From Hyphomicrobiales bacterium (GTDB taxonomy: Bacteria; Pseudomonadota; Alphaproteobacteria; Rhizobiales; Rhizobiaceae), in NCBI GenBank assembly GCA_900465915.1, contig UBKJ01000033.1, forward strand, positions 57,325 through 121,324: DNA of 64,000 nucleotides. The letters run 5' to 3'. Positions 43,016-52,889 of this stretch are shown piece by piece. The notes under the pieces were generated by a model, which worked only from the letters and a program-made list of their open reading frames with translations, searched no databases and was not told the DNA's origin. Within the stretch, counting starts at the first letter, position 1. Every line of letters starts with the position of its first letter. The position numbers and the translations under genes are program-made.

Positions 43016-44331
43016 GCCAACGCTGGGCGCGCAACATGCTGTCGGCCTACCGTTTGCTGGGAACGGCGGCCTATCCCTTCATCGGACCCTACATCGCCTA
43101 CCGCGCCTCGCGGGGCAAGGAGGAGCGCGCCCGCCGCGGCGAGCGCTACGGCAAGACCGCGCTGGCGCGGCCGCTCGGTCCCGTGGTCTGGGCGCATGCG
43201 GCGAGCGTCGGCGAAAGCGTCGCCATGACGCCGCTGATCGAGCGCATCGCCGGGATCGGCGTCAGCGTGTTGATGACCACCGGCACCGTGACCTCGGCCC
43301 GCATGGTGGCCGAGCAGCTGGGCGACAAGGTCATCCATCAATATGCGCCGCTCGACCTGCAGCCGGCGGTCAACCGCTTCCTCGACCACTGGAAGCCGGA
43401 CCTCGCCATCGGCTGCGAATCCGAGATCTGGCCGGCGACGGTGCTGTCGCTCGGCGCGCGGCATATTCCGCATGTGCTGGTCAACGGGCGCATGTCCGAC
43501 CGCTCCTTCGCGGCGTGGAAGAAGCGCCAGGCGCTGGCCGAGGCGCTGTTCGAGAATTTCGCCCATGTGGTGGCGCAGTCGGAGATGGACGGCGAGCGCT
43601 TCAGCGCGCTGGGCGCGCGGCCCGTCACCGTGTCGGGCAACCTCAAGGTCGACACCGCGCCGCCGCCCGGCGACCCGGAAGCGCTGGCGGAACTGCGCCG
43701 CCAGATCGGCGGCCGGCGAAGCTGGGCCGCGATCTCCACCCATGACGGCGAGGAAGAGGTCGCCGCCGAGGTGCACGGGCTTCTCAGCGCGCGCTATCCG
43801 GGGCTTCTCACCGTCATCGTGCCGCGCCATCCGCACCGCGCGGCGGCGATCGAGGCCATGCTGGCGCAGAAGGGGCTGAAGGCGGCGGTGCGCAGCCGCG
43901 GAGAGCCGATCACTCCCGAGATGCAGGTGCTTCTGGGCGACACGATCGGCGAGATGGGGCTCTATCTGCAACTGACCGAAATCGCCTTCATCGGCAATTC
44001 GCTGACCAAGCAAGGCGGCCACAATCCGCTCGAACCGGCCATGATGGGCGTGGCGGTGCTGACGGGGCCGCATGTGCAGAATTTCCGCGATTCCTTCGCG
44101 CGGCTGATCGAAAGCGGCGGCGCGCGCGTGGTGCAGGACCGCGACATGCTGGCCAGCGCCGTCGGCTTCCTGCTCGGCAATCCGCAGCAATTGCGCGGCA
44201 TGGTCGCGGCGGGGCTGGAGACGGTCAAGGACATGCGCGGCGCGCTGGACCGCACCATGGCGGCGCTCGAACCCTTCATCCAGCCGCTGGCCTTGCAGGC
44301 GCAACTGCCCGGCCATGGCGGCGAGGGCTGA
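43012..44331 (+). CDS. waaA: 3-deoxy-D-manno-octulosonic acid (Kdo) transferase
   Basis: A 439-residue inner-membrane glycosyltransferase that adds Kdo to lipid IVA. It has an N-terminal membrane anchor, the acidic catalytic motif WAHAASVGESVAMTPLI (Glu near residue 68), CESEIWP and the C-terminal GNSLTKQGGHNPLEPAMMGVAVLTGP block. Length matches WaaA (425 in E. coli). It overlaps the acyltransferase gene by four bases and precedes lpxK by one base. Confidence 0.96.
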   Translation: MSQRWARNMLSAYRLLGTAAYPFIGPYIAYRASRGKEERARRGERYGKTALARPLGPVVWAHAASVGESVAMTPLIERIAGIGVSVLMTTGTVTSARMVAEQLGDKVIHQYAPLDLQPAVNRFLDHWKPDLAIGCESEIWPATVLSLGARHIPHVLVNGRMSDRSFAAWKKRQALAEALFENFAHVVAQSEMDGERFSALGARPVTVSGNLKVDTAPPPGDPEALAELRRQIGGRRSWAAISTHDGEEEVAAEVHGLLSARYPGLLTVIVPRHPHRAAAIEAMLAQKGLKAAVRSRGEPITPEMQVLLGDTIGEMGLYLQLTEIAFIGNSLTKQGGHNPLEPAMMGVAVLTGPHVQNFRDSFARLIESGGARVVQDRDMLASAVGFLLGNPQQLRGMVAAGLETVKDMRGALDRTMAALEPFIQPLALQAQLPGHGGEG

Positions 44332-44332
44332 C

Positions 44333-45358
44333 ATGGCCAGCGAAGCGCCGCCCTTCTGGTGGGAGAAGCCCGACTGGCGCGCCTTCATGCTCGCGCCGGC
44401 CGCATGGCTCTACGGCGCGGTGGCGGGCCGCAGGCTGGCCAAGGCCAGGCCGCCGCAGGTGGCCGCGCCGGTGCTGTGCGTCGGCAATTTCACCGTCGGC
44501 GGCGCCGGCAAGACGCCGACCGCCATCGCCTTCGCCGAAGGCGCGCGCCGCCGCGGCCTGACGCCGGGCGTGGTGTCGCGCGGCTATGGCGGCGATTACA
44601 GCGGCTTGCATGTGGTCGATGTCGAGAAGGACGGCGCGCGCCTCGTCGGCGACGAGCCGCTGCTTCTGGCCCGTCACGCGCCGGTGGCTTTGTCGGCCGA
44701 CCGGCGCAAGGCGGCGGAGCGGCTCATCGCCATGGGCTGCGACTTCATCATCATGGACGACGGCTTCCAGAGCGCGCGGCTGCACGCGGATTACGCGCTG
44801 TTGGTGGTGGACGCCACGCGCGGCCTGGGCAATGGCCGTGTCATTCCGGCCGGGCCGCTGCGCGCGCCCTTGACCGACCAGATGCGCCGCACCGACGCGC
44901 TGCTCAGGATCGGCAAGGGCGACGGGGCGGATTTCGTCGTGCGGCAGGCGGCGCGCGCCGCGCGACCCGTCTACGAGGCGCGGCTGGAGCCGTCGCCCGC
45001 CACACCGGTCGCCGGGAAGCGCTGGCTGGCCTTCGCCGGCATCGGCAATCCGGAAAAATTCTTCGCCAGCGTGGCGCAGGCCGGCGGCGAGGTGGTGGAG
45101 CGGCGCACCTTCCCCGACCATCACAGCTTCGCGCCGGAGGAGCTGCGCGAGCTGACCGAGACGGCGCGCCGGCAGGGGCTGGGGCTGGTCACCACGGCCA
45201 AGGACCGGGTGCGGCTCGCCACCATGCCCAACGTCCCGCCGCGTTTCCTGGCCGCATTGTCGGTGCTCGACGTGGAATTGCGTTTCGAGCGCAAGGACGC
45301 GCTCGACCATGTGCTCGACGCGACGCTGGAGCGCTACAAGATCCGCCGGCGCGGCTGA
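44333..45358 (+). CDS. lpxK: Tetraacyldisaccharide 4'-kinase
   Basis: The 341-residue kinase phosphorylates the 4' position of tetraacyldisaccharide 1-phosphate to make lipid IVA. The P-loop is VGNFTVGGAGKTPTAIAFAEG (about residues 50-70), and GVVSRGYGGDYSG, DDGFQSARLHADY and TFPDHHSFAPEEL are family blocks. The N-terminal helix (FMLAPAAWLYGAVAG) anchors it to the membrane. The start is the ATG at 44333, one base after the waaA stop. It ends exactly where the convergent DUF2093 gene ends. Confidence 0.96.
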   Translation: MASEAPPFWWEKPDWRAFMLAPAAWLYGAVAGRRLAKARPPQVAAPVLCVGNFTVGGAGKTPTAIAFAEGARRRGLTPGVVSRGYGGDYSGLHVVDVEKDGARLVGDEPLLLARHAPVALSADRRKAAERLIAMGCDFIIMDDGFQSARLHADYALLVVDATRGLGNGRVIPAGPLRAPLTDQMRRTDALLRIGKGDGADFVVRQAARAARPVYEARLEPSPATPVAGKRWLAFAGIGNPEKFFASVAQAGGEVVERRTFPDHHSFAPEELRELTETARRQGLGLVTTAKDRVRLATMPNVPPRFLAALSVLDVELRFERKDALDHVLDATLERYKIRRRG

Positions 45359-45595
45359 TCAGTTCCTGTCGCGGCGGCGCAGCTCGGGATTGCAGGCCAG
45401 CTCCCGCTCGAAGGAGATGAGGCCGCTGGCGTAGGGCTCCTGCCGCGCGACGCTCCAATATTTCAGCTCGTCCAGCGGGATCGGCGCGCCGGTGACCGCG
45501 CAGCTCACGAAGGCGCCGTGGCGGACGATCTCGTAGTCGCCGTCGAGATAGCGCAGCACGGCCTCGGAGGAGCGGGGCGATTCAAATCTGTTCAT
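45359..45595 (-). CDS. DUF2093 domain protein
   Basis: The 78-residue protein matches DUF2093, small alphaproteobacterial proteins with a core of DYEIVRHGAFVSCAVTGAPIPLDELKYWSVARQEPY in part. The single Cys in VSCAVTG and the pattern suggest a compact, possibly metal- or thiol-related fold. It lies between mutL and lpxK as in relatives, in the mutL orientation but downstream of it by about 34 bases. Function is unknown. Confidence 0.87.
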   Translation of the reverse strand: MNRFESPRSSEAVLRYLDGDYEIVRHGAFVSCAVTGAPIPLDELKYWSVARQEPYASGLISFERELACNPELRRRDRN

Positions 45596-45629
45596 CGTTC
45601 AAGACCTCTTTGCTGTTCTCATACACCCG

Positions 45630-47477
45630 TCAGCGCCGCCCGAACAGCCGTTCGATGTCGCTGAGCTTCAATTCGATGAAGGTGGGGCGCCCGTGGTTGC
45701 AGGTGCCGGAGCCGGGCGTGGCCTCCATGTCGCGCAGCAGCGCGTTCATTTCCTCCGGCTTCAGCCGGCGGCCCGAGCGCACCGAGCCGTGGCAAGCCAT
45801 GGTCGCCGCTACATGGTTGAGCATGGCCTGCAATCCGTCGGACGTGTCGTGCTCGGCGATCTCGTCGGCGAGGTCGCGCACGAGCTGCGGCACGTTCATC
45901 TCGCCCAGCATGGCGGGCGTCTCGCGCACCGCGATCGCCCCCGGCCCGAAACGCTCCAGCCCGAGGCCGAAGCGCGCCAGCGTTTCGGCGTGGCCGGCCA
46001 GGCGCTCCGCGTCCTCCTCCGGCAGGTCGACGATCTCGGGGATCAGCAGCATCTGGCCGGAAATGGGCCGGGCGTGCAGCGCCGTCTTGAGCGCCTCGTA
46101 GACCAGCCGCTCATGCGCCGCGTGCTGGTCGACGATGACGAGGCTATCCTCGGTCTGGGCGACGATGTAATTCTCGTGGATCTGCGCCCGCGCCGCGCCG
46201 AGCGGTTTGCGCAGCAGGTCGGGCGCGGGCTCGGCGAGCCCGGCGCGGGCGTCGGCGGCGGGAACGGCTATCGGGGCGAAGGCGGGCTGTTCGCTTTCGT
46301 CGAGGCCGAGCGGGCGATGGGCCGGATGCGCGGTCGCGGGCGTCCATGTCTCGCGCATCGCCATCGCTTGCGGCGCGGGCCGCCAGCCGGCGGCCGCGGC
46401 GCGCTCGGAGAAGCCGGACGAACGCAGGCCCTCGGCGCGGAAGGCCTGCAGCATCGCCTCCGCGCCGCTGGTGGCGGGGCGGATGCCCGATTGCGCCAGC
46501 GCCTGCTTGACCGCGCCGACGATGAGGCCGCGCACCAGCCCCGGATCGCGAAAGCGCACGTCGGCCTTGGCCGGATGCACGTTGACGTCGACGAAGGCCG
46601 GATCGAGCGTCAGGAACAGCACCGCCACCGGGTGCCGGTCGCGCGCGATGACGTCGGCATAGGCCCCTCGCAGCGCGCCGAAAATCTGCTTGTCGCGCAC
46701 CGGGCGGCCGTTGACATAGGCGTATTGATGCGCCGCGTTGCCGCGATTGAAGGAGGGCACGCCGGCGAAGCCGGTCAGCCGCACGCCGTCGCGTTCGGCG
46801 TCGAGCGCGATGGCGTTTTCGGGAAAATCCTTGCCCAGCACCTGCGCGACGCGCTCCAGCGTCGCCTCCGGCCCCTGGCCGGTGGCGGGCAGGTCGAGCG
46901 GGCTGCGGTCGGTGCCGGCCAGCGAGAAGCGCACGTTCGGAAAGGCGATGGCGATGCGCTTGACCACTTCCGTGACGGCGGCGGCCTCCGCGCGCTCGGT
47001 CTTCATGAATTTGAGCCGCGCCGGCGTGGCGTAGAACAGGTCGCGCACCTCGGCGATGGTGCCGCGGTTGAGCGCCGCCGGGCGCGGGCCGTCGACCTGG
47101 CCGCCATTGACCGTCACCTCGAAGCCGGTCTCGGCCTCGGGCGGGCGCGATTTCAGCGTCAGCCGCGCCACCGAGCCGATGGAGGGCAGGGCCTCGCCGC
47201 GAAAGCCGAGCGCGCGGATGTCGTTGACGTCGTCGGCAAGCTTGGACGTGCAATGGCGCGACACGGCCAGCGCCAACTCCTCCGCCGGAATGCCGCCGCC
47301 ATTGTCGGTGACGCGCAAAAGCGTCTTGCCGCCGCCGCCGGTGACCACCTCGATGCGGGTGGCGCCGGCGTCGATGGCGTTCTCGACCAGCTCCTTGATC
47401 ACGCTGGCGGGGCGCTCGATCACCTCGCCCGCGGCGATCCGGTTGATGATGGTTTCGCTTAGTCGGCGGATTGTCAT
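45630..47477 (-). CDS. mutL: DNA mismatch repair protein MutL
   Basis: A 615-residue GHKL ATPase that links MutS mismatch recognition to strand excision. The N-terminal ATPase motifs are ELVENAIDAGAT (about residues 29-40), RVTDNGGGI and LGFRGEALPSIGSV. A Pro/Ala-rich linker spans about 330-420, and the C-terminal dimerisation domain ends with ACHGSVRSGRRLKPEEMNALLRD and CNHGRPT. The CxHGRP motif together with QHAAHERL suggests the endonuclease-type MutL found in bacteria without MutH. Confidence 0.96.
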   Translation of the reverse strand: MTIRRLSETIINRIAAGEVIERPASVIKELVENAIDAGATRIEVVTGGGGKTLLRVTDNGGGIPAEELALAVSRHCTSKLADDVNDIRALGFRGEALPSIGSVARLTLKSRPPEAETGFEVTVNGGQVDGPRPAALNRGTIAEVRDLFYATPARLKFMKTERAEAAAVTEVVKRIAIAFPNVRFSLAGTDRSPLDLPATGQGPEATLERVAQVLGKDFPENAIALDAERDGVRLTGFAGVPSFNRGNAAHQYAYVNGRPVRDKQIFGALRGAYADVIARDRHPVAVLFLTLDPAFVDVNVHPAKADVRFRDPGLVRGLIVGAVKQALAQSGIRPATSGAEAMLQAFRAEGLRSSGFSERAAAAGWRPAPQAMAMRETWTPATAHPAHRPLGLDESEQPAFAPIAVPAADARAGLAEPAPDLLRKPLGAARAQIHENYIVAQTEDSLVIVDQHAAHERLVYEALKTALHARPISGQMLLIPEIVDLPEEDAERLAGHAETLARFGLGLERFGPGAIAVRETPAMLGEMNVPQLVRDLADEIAEHDTSDGLQAMLNHVAATMACHGSVRSGRRLKPEEMNALLRDMEATPGSGTCNHGRPTFIELKLSDIERLFGRR

Positions 47478-47504
47478 GGCGAAAGCATAGCCGGATTCGC
47501 CGGC

Positions 47505-48920
47505 TCAGGCGCGCCCATAAATGTCGTCGAAACGCACGATGTCGTCCTCGCCCAGATAGTCGCCGCTCTGCACCTCGATCATCACCAGCGGCAGGATGCC
47601 GGGATTCTCCAGCCGGTGCTTGAAGCCGCAGGGAATATAGGTCGACTGGTTGGTGGTGAGCAGGATCTCGCGGTCGCCGTTCGTCACCTTGGCCGCGCCC
47701 GACACCACGATCCAGTGCTCGGAACGGTGGTGATGCGCCTGGAGGCTGAGGCGGCGGCCGGGCTTGACCTCGATGCGCTTGATCTTGAAGCCGTCGCCTT
47801 CCTCCAGCACCGTATAGGTTCCCCAAGGGCGATGCGCGGTGCGGTGCAGCTTGGCCGCCTCGTGGTTCTGCGCGCGCAGGCGGTTGAACACGGCGCGCAC
47901 CTCTTGGGCGCGGTCGCGATGGGCGACGAGAAGCGCGTCAGGCATGTCGACCACCAGAAGGTCGCGCACGCCGACGAGGCTGACCAGCCGGTCCTCCGAC
48001 AGGACGAAACAGTCGGTCGCGTCCTCCAGCACGGTCTCGCCGCTGAGCCGGTTGCCGTCGGCGTCCGGCGCGACGAGATCGGCCATCGCCGCCCAGGAGC
48101 CGATGTCCGACCAGCCGCAGGAGACGGGCACGCAGGCGATGTTGTCGGCCTTCTCCATCACCGCATAATCGATGGAGATGGCGGGCGTGGCGGCGAATTG
48201 ATCCCTGGCGATCTCCAGGGTCTTGACCTCGCCGTTGACGCCCTGCCTTGCATGCTCCAGCGCCGCCCTGGCGCCGTCCAGGATCGCCGGCGCGTGGCGC
48301 CGCATCGCCTCCAGCATCGTCTCAGCCTTGAAGCAGAACATGCCGGAATTCCAGTAATAGTCGCCGCTCGCCACATAGGCCGCGGCCGTCGCCGCGTCGG
48401 GCTTTTCGACAAAGCGCAGCACGTCGTCGCCGGCGACCTGGATATAGCCGAAGCCGGTCTCGGGCTTGTCGGGGACGACGCCGAAAGTGACGATGCGGCC
48501 CGTTTCGGCGAGCCGGCGCGCCTGCGCCACGGCCGCGGCGAAGGCGGCTTCGTCGGCGATGAGATGGTCCGCCGGCATGACGAGAAGCACCGCGTCGGGG
48601 CCGTAGGCGGCCTCGGCGTGGAGGGCGGCCAGCGCCACCGCCGCCGCCGTGTCGCGGCCCATCGGCTCCAGCAGGAAGGTGTTGTCGGTCCGGCGCGCAT
48701 TGGCTTCCGCATAGGCGTCGAGCGTCAGGAACAGGAAATCGCGGTTGGTGACCGTCAGCAGTGCGTCGACGCCGGCGAGCCGCGTGGCGCGCTCATAGGT
48801 CTTGCCGATCAGCGAGCCGCCGCCCGGCAGTTCGATGAAGGGTTTCGGGTGCGCGTCGCGCGACAGCGGCCAAAGCCGCGAGCCGGAGCCGCCGCTGATG
48901 ATGACGGGAATGAAACTCAT
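47505..48920 (-). CDS. manC: Mannose-1-phosphate guanylyltransferase/mannose-6-phosphate isomerase
   Basis: The 471-residue bifunctional enzyme makes GDP-mannose for polysaccharides. The N-terminal pyrophosphorylase has ISGGSGSRLWPLSRDAHPKPF (about residues 9-29) and FVEKPDA, and the C-terminal cupin isomerase domain has RPWGTYTVLEEGDGFKIKRIEVKPG and HHHRSEHWIVVSGAA. Length equals ManC/AlgA/XanB. It overlaps the phosphomannomutase gene by four bases; together they convert fructose-6-phosphate to GDP-mannose, probably for O-antigen or exopolysaccharide. Confidence 0.95.
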   Translation of the reverse strand: MSFIPVIISGGSGSRLWPLSRDAHPKPFIELPGGGSLIGKTYERATRLAGVDALLTVTNRDFLFLTLDAYAEANARRTDNTFLLEPMGRDTAAAVALAALHAEAAYGPDAVLLVMPADHLIADEAAFAAAVAQARRLAETGRIVTFGVVPDKPETGFGYIQVAGDDVLRFVEKPDAATAAAYVASGDYYWNSGMFCFKAETMLEAMRRHAPAILDGARAALEHARQGVNGEVKTLEIARDQFAATPAISIDYAVMEKADNIACVPVSCGWSDIGSWAAMADLVAPDADGNRLSGETVLEDATDCFVLSEDRLVSLVGVRDLLVVDMPDALLVAHRDRAQEVRAVFNRLRAQNHEAAKLHRTAHRPWGTYTVLEEGDGFKIKRIEVKPGRRLSLQAHHHRSEHWIVVSGAAKVTNGDREILLTTNQSTYIPCGFKHRLENPGILPLVMIEVQSGDYLGEDDIVRFDDIYGRA

Positions 48921-50335
48921 GAGCGGGCGTCCTCCATGGCGTTGCGGGCGGCGGCGAGGCCGAAGGCGAGCAGGGCGCGCGCCTGCGGCTCGTCCACGGC
49001 CTCGACATAACAGCGCAGTTCCGGCGCGTTGCCGGAAGCGCGATAATGCACGGCGTCGCCGCTGTCAAAGAACAGCTTGACGCCGTCGATGGTCTCGATG
49101 CAGGCGATCGCGCCGGCCTGGGCGAAAAGCCCGTCGCGGAAGGCTACGTCCTGAAGGGCGGCGAGGAAAGGCCCGGTCTGGCTCGCGGGCGCGTTCTGCA
49201 GGCGGTCGCTCAGCGCCATGCGGAAGCCGAAGCCGGCGGCGATAGCGGAGAGCGGCTTGTGCTGCGCGGCGACGGAATCGAGGCAGGCGAGGATCGGCAG
49301 CAGCGCGTCGCGGGTGGCGAGCGCGTCGAGCCGGCGGCCGTTTCTTTCCACGGCGCCGCCGAGCAGCACGCCGCCATTGGCCTCGAAGCCGACCACGATT
49401 GTCGCATCGGCCTCGGCCATGCCGGCGATGACATAGGGCGAGCCGACGCGGGTGCGGATCACGCGGGCGAAGCGGCCGCATGTCTCCAGCGCCGAATTGG
49501 AGGTGACGGGGGTGACGATCGCGTCCGCGCCGGCCCAGGCGGCGGTGATCGCGCCCACCAGGTCGCCGCGCACGAAGCGCCCGGCCTCGTCGGCGATCAG
49601 CGGCCGGTCGGCGTCGCCGTCGGTGGAGACGATGGCGTCGAAACGCTGCTCCTTCGCCCATCGGTCGAGAAGGTCAATGTCCTCGGGGCGCAGCGCCTCG
49701 GTGTCGACCGGCACGAAGCGGTCGGAGCGGCCGAGCGCCACGGCTTCCGCGCCCAGATCGGCGAGGACGCGCATGAGAAGATCGCGCGCCACCGAGGAAT
49801 GCTGGTAGACGCCGACGCGCAGGCCTTTGAGCGCGTCGCGGCCGAGGAAATCCGTATAGCGGGCGGCGTAGAGCGCCAGCGCCGCGTCCGAAGCCGGGCG
49901 TCCGGCGGCGCGGCTTGGGGTCCGGCCGGGCAGGGCGGCATGGGCTGCGAGGATGGCCTGCTCGTCGTCCTTGTCGATCTCGCCGTCGCGGCGGTAGAAT
50001 TTGAGCCCGTTGCGGTCGTCGGGGATGTGGCTGCCGGTGACCATGATCGACGGCGCGCCGGCCCGCATGGCGTAGAAGCTGAGCGCCGGCGTCGGCAGGA
50101 CGCCGCAATCGACCGGCGTGAGGCCGGCGTCGGCGATCGCCCCCATCACCAGCGCGGCGATGGCGGGGCTCGACGGGCGCAAGTCACGGCCCACATGCAC
50201 CTCGGCGCCGGCGGCGAGGTCGCCGCGTCGGGTCAGCACGTCGAGGAAGGCGGCGGCGTAGGCGTAGGCGGGCGGCCCGTCGAGTTCGTCCGCCAGTCCA
50301 CGCAGGCCGCTGGTGCCGAATTTGAGTGAGGTCAT
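48917..50335 (-). CDS. manB: Phosphomannomutase (ManB/AlgC family)
   Basis: This 472-residue enzyme interconverts mannose-6- and mannose-1-phosphate. The phosphoserine loop reads VTGSHIPDDRNG rather than the usual TASHNP, and the metal loop reads STDGDADRP, so both are slight variants. The substrate-specificity loop is FEANGGVLLGG. The start at 50335 was chosen from the FGTSGLRGLADEL N-terminus typical of the family. It overlaps manC and the upstream peptidase gene by four bases each (ATGA), giving a tight operon. Confidence 0.92.
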   Translation of the reverse strand: MTSLKFGTSGLRGLADELDGPPAYAYAAAFLDVLTRRGDLAAGAEVHVGRDLRPSSPAIAALVMGAIADAGLTPVDCGVLPTPALSFYAMRAGAPSIMVTGSHIPDDRNGLKFYRRDGEIDKDDEQAILAAHAALPGRTPSRAAGRPASDAALALYAARYTDFLGRDALKGLRVGVYQHSSVARDLLMRVLADLGAEAVALGRSDRFVPVDTEALRPEDIDLLDRWAKEQRFDAIVSTDGDADRPLIADEAGRFVRGDLVGAITAAWAGADAIVTPVTSNSALETCGRFARVIRTRVGSPYVIAGMAEADATIVVGFEANGGVLLGGAVERNGRRLDALATRDALLPILACLDSVAAQHKPLSAIAAGFGFRMALSDRLQNAPASQTGPFLAALQDVAFRDGLFAQAGAIACIETIDGVKLFFDSGDAVHYRASGNAPELRCYVEAVDEPQARALLAFGLAAARNAMEDARS

Positions 50336-51345
50336 GAACGCCCTGCTTCGTTGATCCGTCCCGACATATAGTCCCGGCAGGCGGGCAAATTCAAATCCTC
50401 GAGGCTTTCCGCCGCCAGAACCGCCCGCGCGACCGCATGCGCCATCACGGTCGCGGCGACGGCGCCGATGGCGGTGACGTCGGCGCGCGCTTGGGCCTTG
50501 CGGGTGGAGAGCGCGAAGATCGTGTCGCCGTCCCACATGGTGTGGATCGGATTGATCGTGCGGGCGAAGCCGTCATGGGCCATGCCGGCGATCTTCTTCA
50601 GCGCCGCCTTGTCGAAGGCCGCGTTGGTGGCCACCGCGCCGATGGTGGTGTTGGCGCCGGCCGAGGCCATGACGCCATGACCCTGCAAGATTTCCTGCAT
50701 GGTGTCGCGGAAACCCTGGCCGTCCGCCCGCCGCGCGCCGGCGAGGATGCGGCCGGAGCCGGGCGCATAAACGTCACCGACCGCGTTGACCGCCGCCACG
50801 GCGCCGACCACGATATCCGTGCCGGGAATGGAATGGCTGGCGGTTCCGAGCCCGCCCTTCATGGCGAAGTCCATGCCGAACATCTTGCCGACCGTGGCGC
50901 CGGCGCCCGCGCCGATATTGCCTTCGCCGGAGGGCGCGGCCGCCGCCGCGGCGCAGGCCAGATAGCCCGCTTCCGCGTCGGGGCGGATGGAGAAATCGCC
51001 GACGCCGAGATCCATCAGCACCGCAGCCGGGACGATGGGCACGACGCCCGCGCCGATCCTGAAGCCGAGCCGGTTCTCCTCCAGCCAGCGCATCACGCCG
51101 TCGGCGGCGGCGAGGCCGTAGGCGCTGCCGCCCGACAGCAGCACCGCCTGCACTTCCTGCACCAAGTTTACGGGATCAAGCAGGTCCGTCTCGCGCGTGC
51201 CGGGCGCCGCGCCGCGCACGTCGACGCTCGCCACGGCCCCTTCCTCGCACAGGAGCACGGTGCAGCCGGTGGGGCGGCGCGCGAGCGTATGGTGGCCGAG
51301 CTTCACGCCCGGCACGTCGGTGACGCTTCCCCCCATCAGCTCCAT
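50332..51345 (-). CDS. P1 (DmpA/S58) family peptidase
   Basis: A 337-residue Ntn-type hydrolase of the P1/DmpA family, enzymes made as one chain and self-cleaved into two subunits to act as aminopeptidases. Family blocks are DVPGVKLGHHT, VLLSGGSAYGLAAADGVMRWLEE and GANTTIGAVATNAAFDK; cleavage would be expected before a Thr/Ser in the last block. The N-terminus overlaps nothing, while its 3' end overlaps manB by four bases. Its presence in a GDP-mannose operon has no obvious meaning. Confidence 0.88.
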   Translation of the reverse strand: MELMGGSVTDVPGVKLGHHTLARRPTGCTVLLCEEGAVASVDVRGAAPGTRETDLLDPVNLVQEVQAVLLSGGSAYGLAAADGVMRWLEENRLGFRIGAGVVPIVPAAVLMDLGVGDFSIRPDAEAGYLACAAAAAAPSGEGNIGAGAGATVGKMFGMDFAMKGGLGTASHSIPGTDIVVGAVAAVNAVGDVYAPGSGRILAGARRADGQGFRDTMQEILQGHGVMASAGANTTIGAVATNAAFDKAALKKIAGMAHDGFARTINPIHTMWDGDTIFALSTRKAQARADVTAIGAVAATVMAHAVARAVLAAESLEDLNLPACRDYMSGRINEAGRS

Positions 51346-51346
51346 G

Positions 51347-52705
51347 TCACTCCCCCTTGTTCTTGCGCTGCTGGCGCAGCACGTCGGCGAGGAAATTGCG
51401 CGACAGCGCGTGATAGAGCGGCTCGTTGGAGATGAGCCGCGCCGTGCCGTAGCCGATCATCGAGGCGCACATCAGCGGGATGACGTTGTTGTGGTTGCCG
51501 GTCATCTCCAGGATGATGACGAAGGCGGTCATCGGCGCTTGCACCACGCCGGCGAAATAACCGGCCATGCCCAGCACGGCGGCGAGGCTGGCGCTGGTTC
51601 CGAAGACAAGGCCGAGCGTGCTGCCCAGCCCTGCGCCGACGGACAACGACGGCGCGAAGATGCCGCCCGGAATGCCCGACAGCATGGACAAAAGCCCGAC
51701 CACGAACTTGGCCAGGAAATAGAGCGGCGGCAGGGCCTGGCCCTCGACCGCCGAGCGCGCCTGGTCGTAGCCCGTGCCGAAGGTGCCGAAGCCGAGGCCG
51801 ATGACCGCCACCGCCAGCCCGCAGGCGCCGGCGAACAGCACCGTGTCGCGCAGCGGCGCCTTCTGGGTGCGGCGGCGCACCTCGCGCCCGAGGCGCAAGG
51901 CCAGCGCGCTGAAGCTCGCTCCGAAGGCGCCGCCGATCACGCCGCAGGCCACGACCATGGCCCAGTCGCGGCCGGTGGTGGCGGTCGCGGTGGCGAGGCC
52001 GAAATAATTATAGTTGCCGACCAGGCCGAGCGAGGCGATGCCGGCCAGGATAACGGCCGACAGCACCAGCCCGTTGGTGCGCGCGGCGTAGGCGCGGCCC
52101 ATCTCCTCGATGGCGAAGACGATGCCCGCCAGCGGCGTGTTGAAGGCGGCGGCGATGCCGGCCGCCGAGCCTGCGAGGATCAGCCCGCGCGCCTGCTCCA
52201 TGCCGCCGATGCGCGCCGATTGCAGCATGATCGACGCGCCGATCTGCACCGTCGGTCCCTCGCGGCCGATGGAGGCGCCGAAGAACAGCCCCGCCACCGT
52301 CAGCACGATCTTGCCGAAAGCGAGCCGCAGCGACAGAAGCAGCGACCGGTCCTGCGGGTCGCTGAGATGGCGCGCGGCGATCGCCTGCGGAATGCCGCTG
52401 CCGCCCGAGCCGGGGAAATAGCGCAGCGCGATCCACGAGCACAGCATGAAGCCGAGCGGCGTAATGAGAAGCGGCAGCCAGTGGCGCCAGGGACTTCCGC
52501 CCGTCAGCGTCTTGAACGCATGCTGCGCCACGTCGGCGGCGGAGGCGAAGCCCACGCTGATGACGCCGATGGCCAGCGCGCCGCACCAGAACACCAGCCG
52601 CGGCTTCCACAGGCGCGGCGACAGCCACAGCACGCGCGAGCGGCGAAACAGCGGAACGCGTTTATAGGACTTGCTCACTTGTCGGGACTCACTTGACTCT
52701 TCCAT
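51347..52705 (-). CDS. ClC-family chloride channel/antiporter
   Basis: The 452-residue membrane protein has the three ClC selectivity sequences: GSGGSGIPQA, GREGPTVQIGAS (the gating Glu is present) and GGIFAPSLSVGAGLG. The gating Glu suggests Cl-/H+ exchange rather than a pure channel. About ten or more helices are evident. It lacks C-terminal CBS domains. It ends one base before the peptidase gene begins, so it may head the clc-P1 peptidase-manB-manC operon. It is divergent from guaB. Confidence 0.93.
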   Translation of the reverse strand: MEESSESRQVSKSYKRVPLFRRSRVLWLSPRLWKPRLVFWCGALAIGVISVGFASAADVAQHAFKTLTGGSPWRHWLPLLITPLGFMLCSWIALRYFPGSGGSGIPQAIAARHLSDPQDRSLLLSLRLAFGKIVLTVAGLFFGASIGREGPTVQIGASIMLQSARIGGMEQARGLILAGSAAGIAAAFNTPLAGIVFAIEEMGRAYAARTNGLVLSAVILAGIASLGLVGNYNYFGLATATATTGRDWAMVVACGVIGGAFGASFSALALRLGREVRRRTQKAPLRDTVLFAGACGLAVAVIGLGFGTFGTGYDQARSAVEGQALPPLYFLAKFVVGLLSMLSGIPGGIFAPSLSVGAGLGSTLGLVFGTSASLAAVLGMAGYFAGVVQAPMTAFVIILEMTGNHNNVIPLMCASMIGYGTARLISNEPLYHALSRNFLADVLRQQRKNKGE

Positions 52706-52889
52706 TTCCGCAATCGTTCGCCGCTCCTAGCACGGCGATCCTTATCGATGACTGAAGTTTCCGCGCAAAAGGCTTTTCAACCGGTCATAACCGTGTTACC
52801 AGCCGCTGCCAATTCAATACAGCAACCAGAATCGTCGTCGTTCCCGACAAGCTTCGGGGAGGCGGCTTTTTCATTCAAGGGAATTGGCG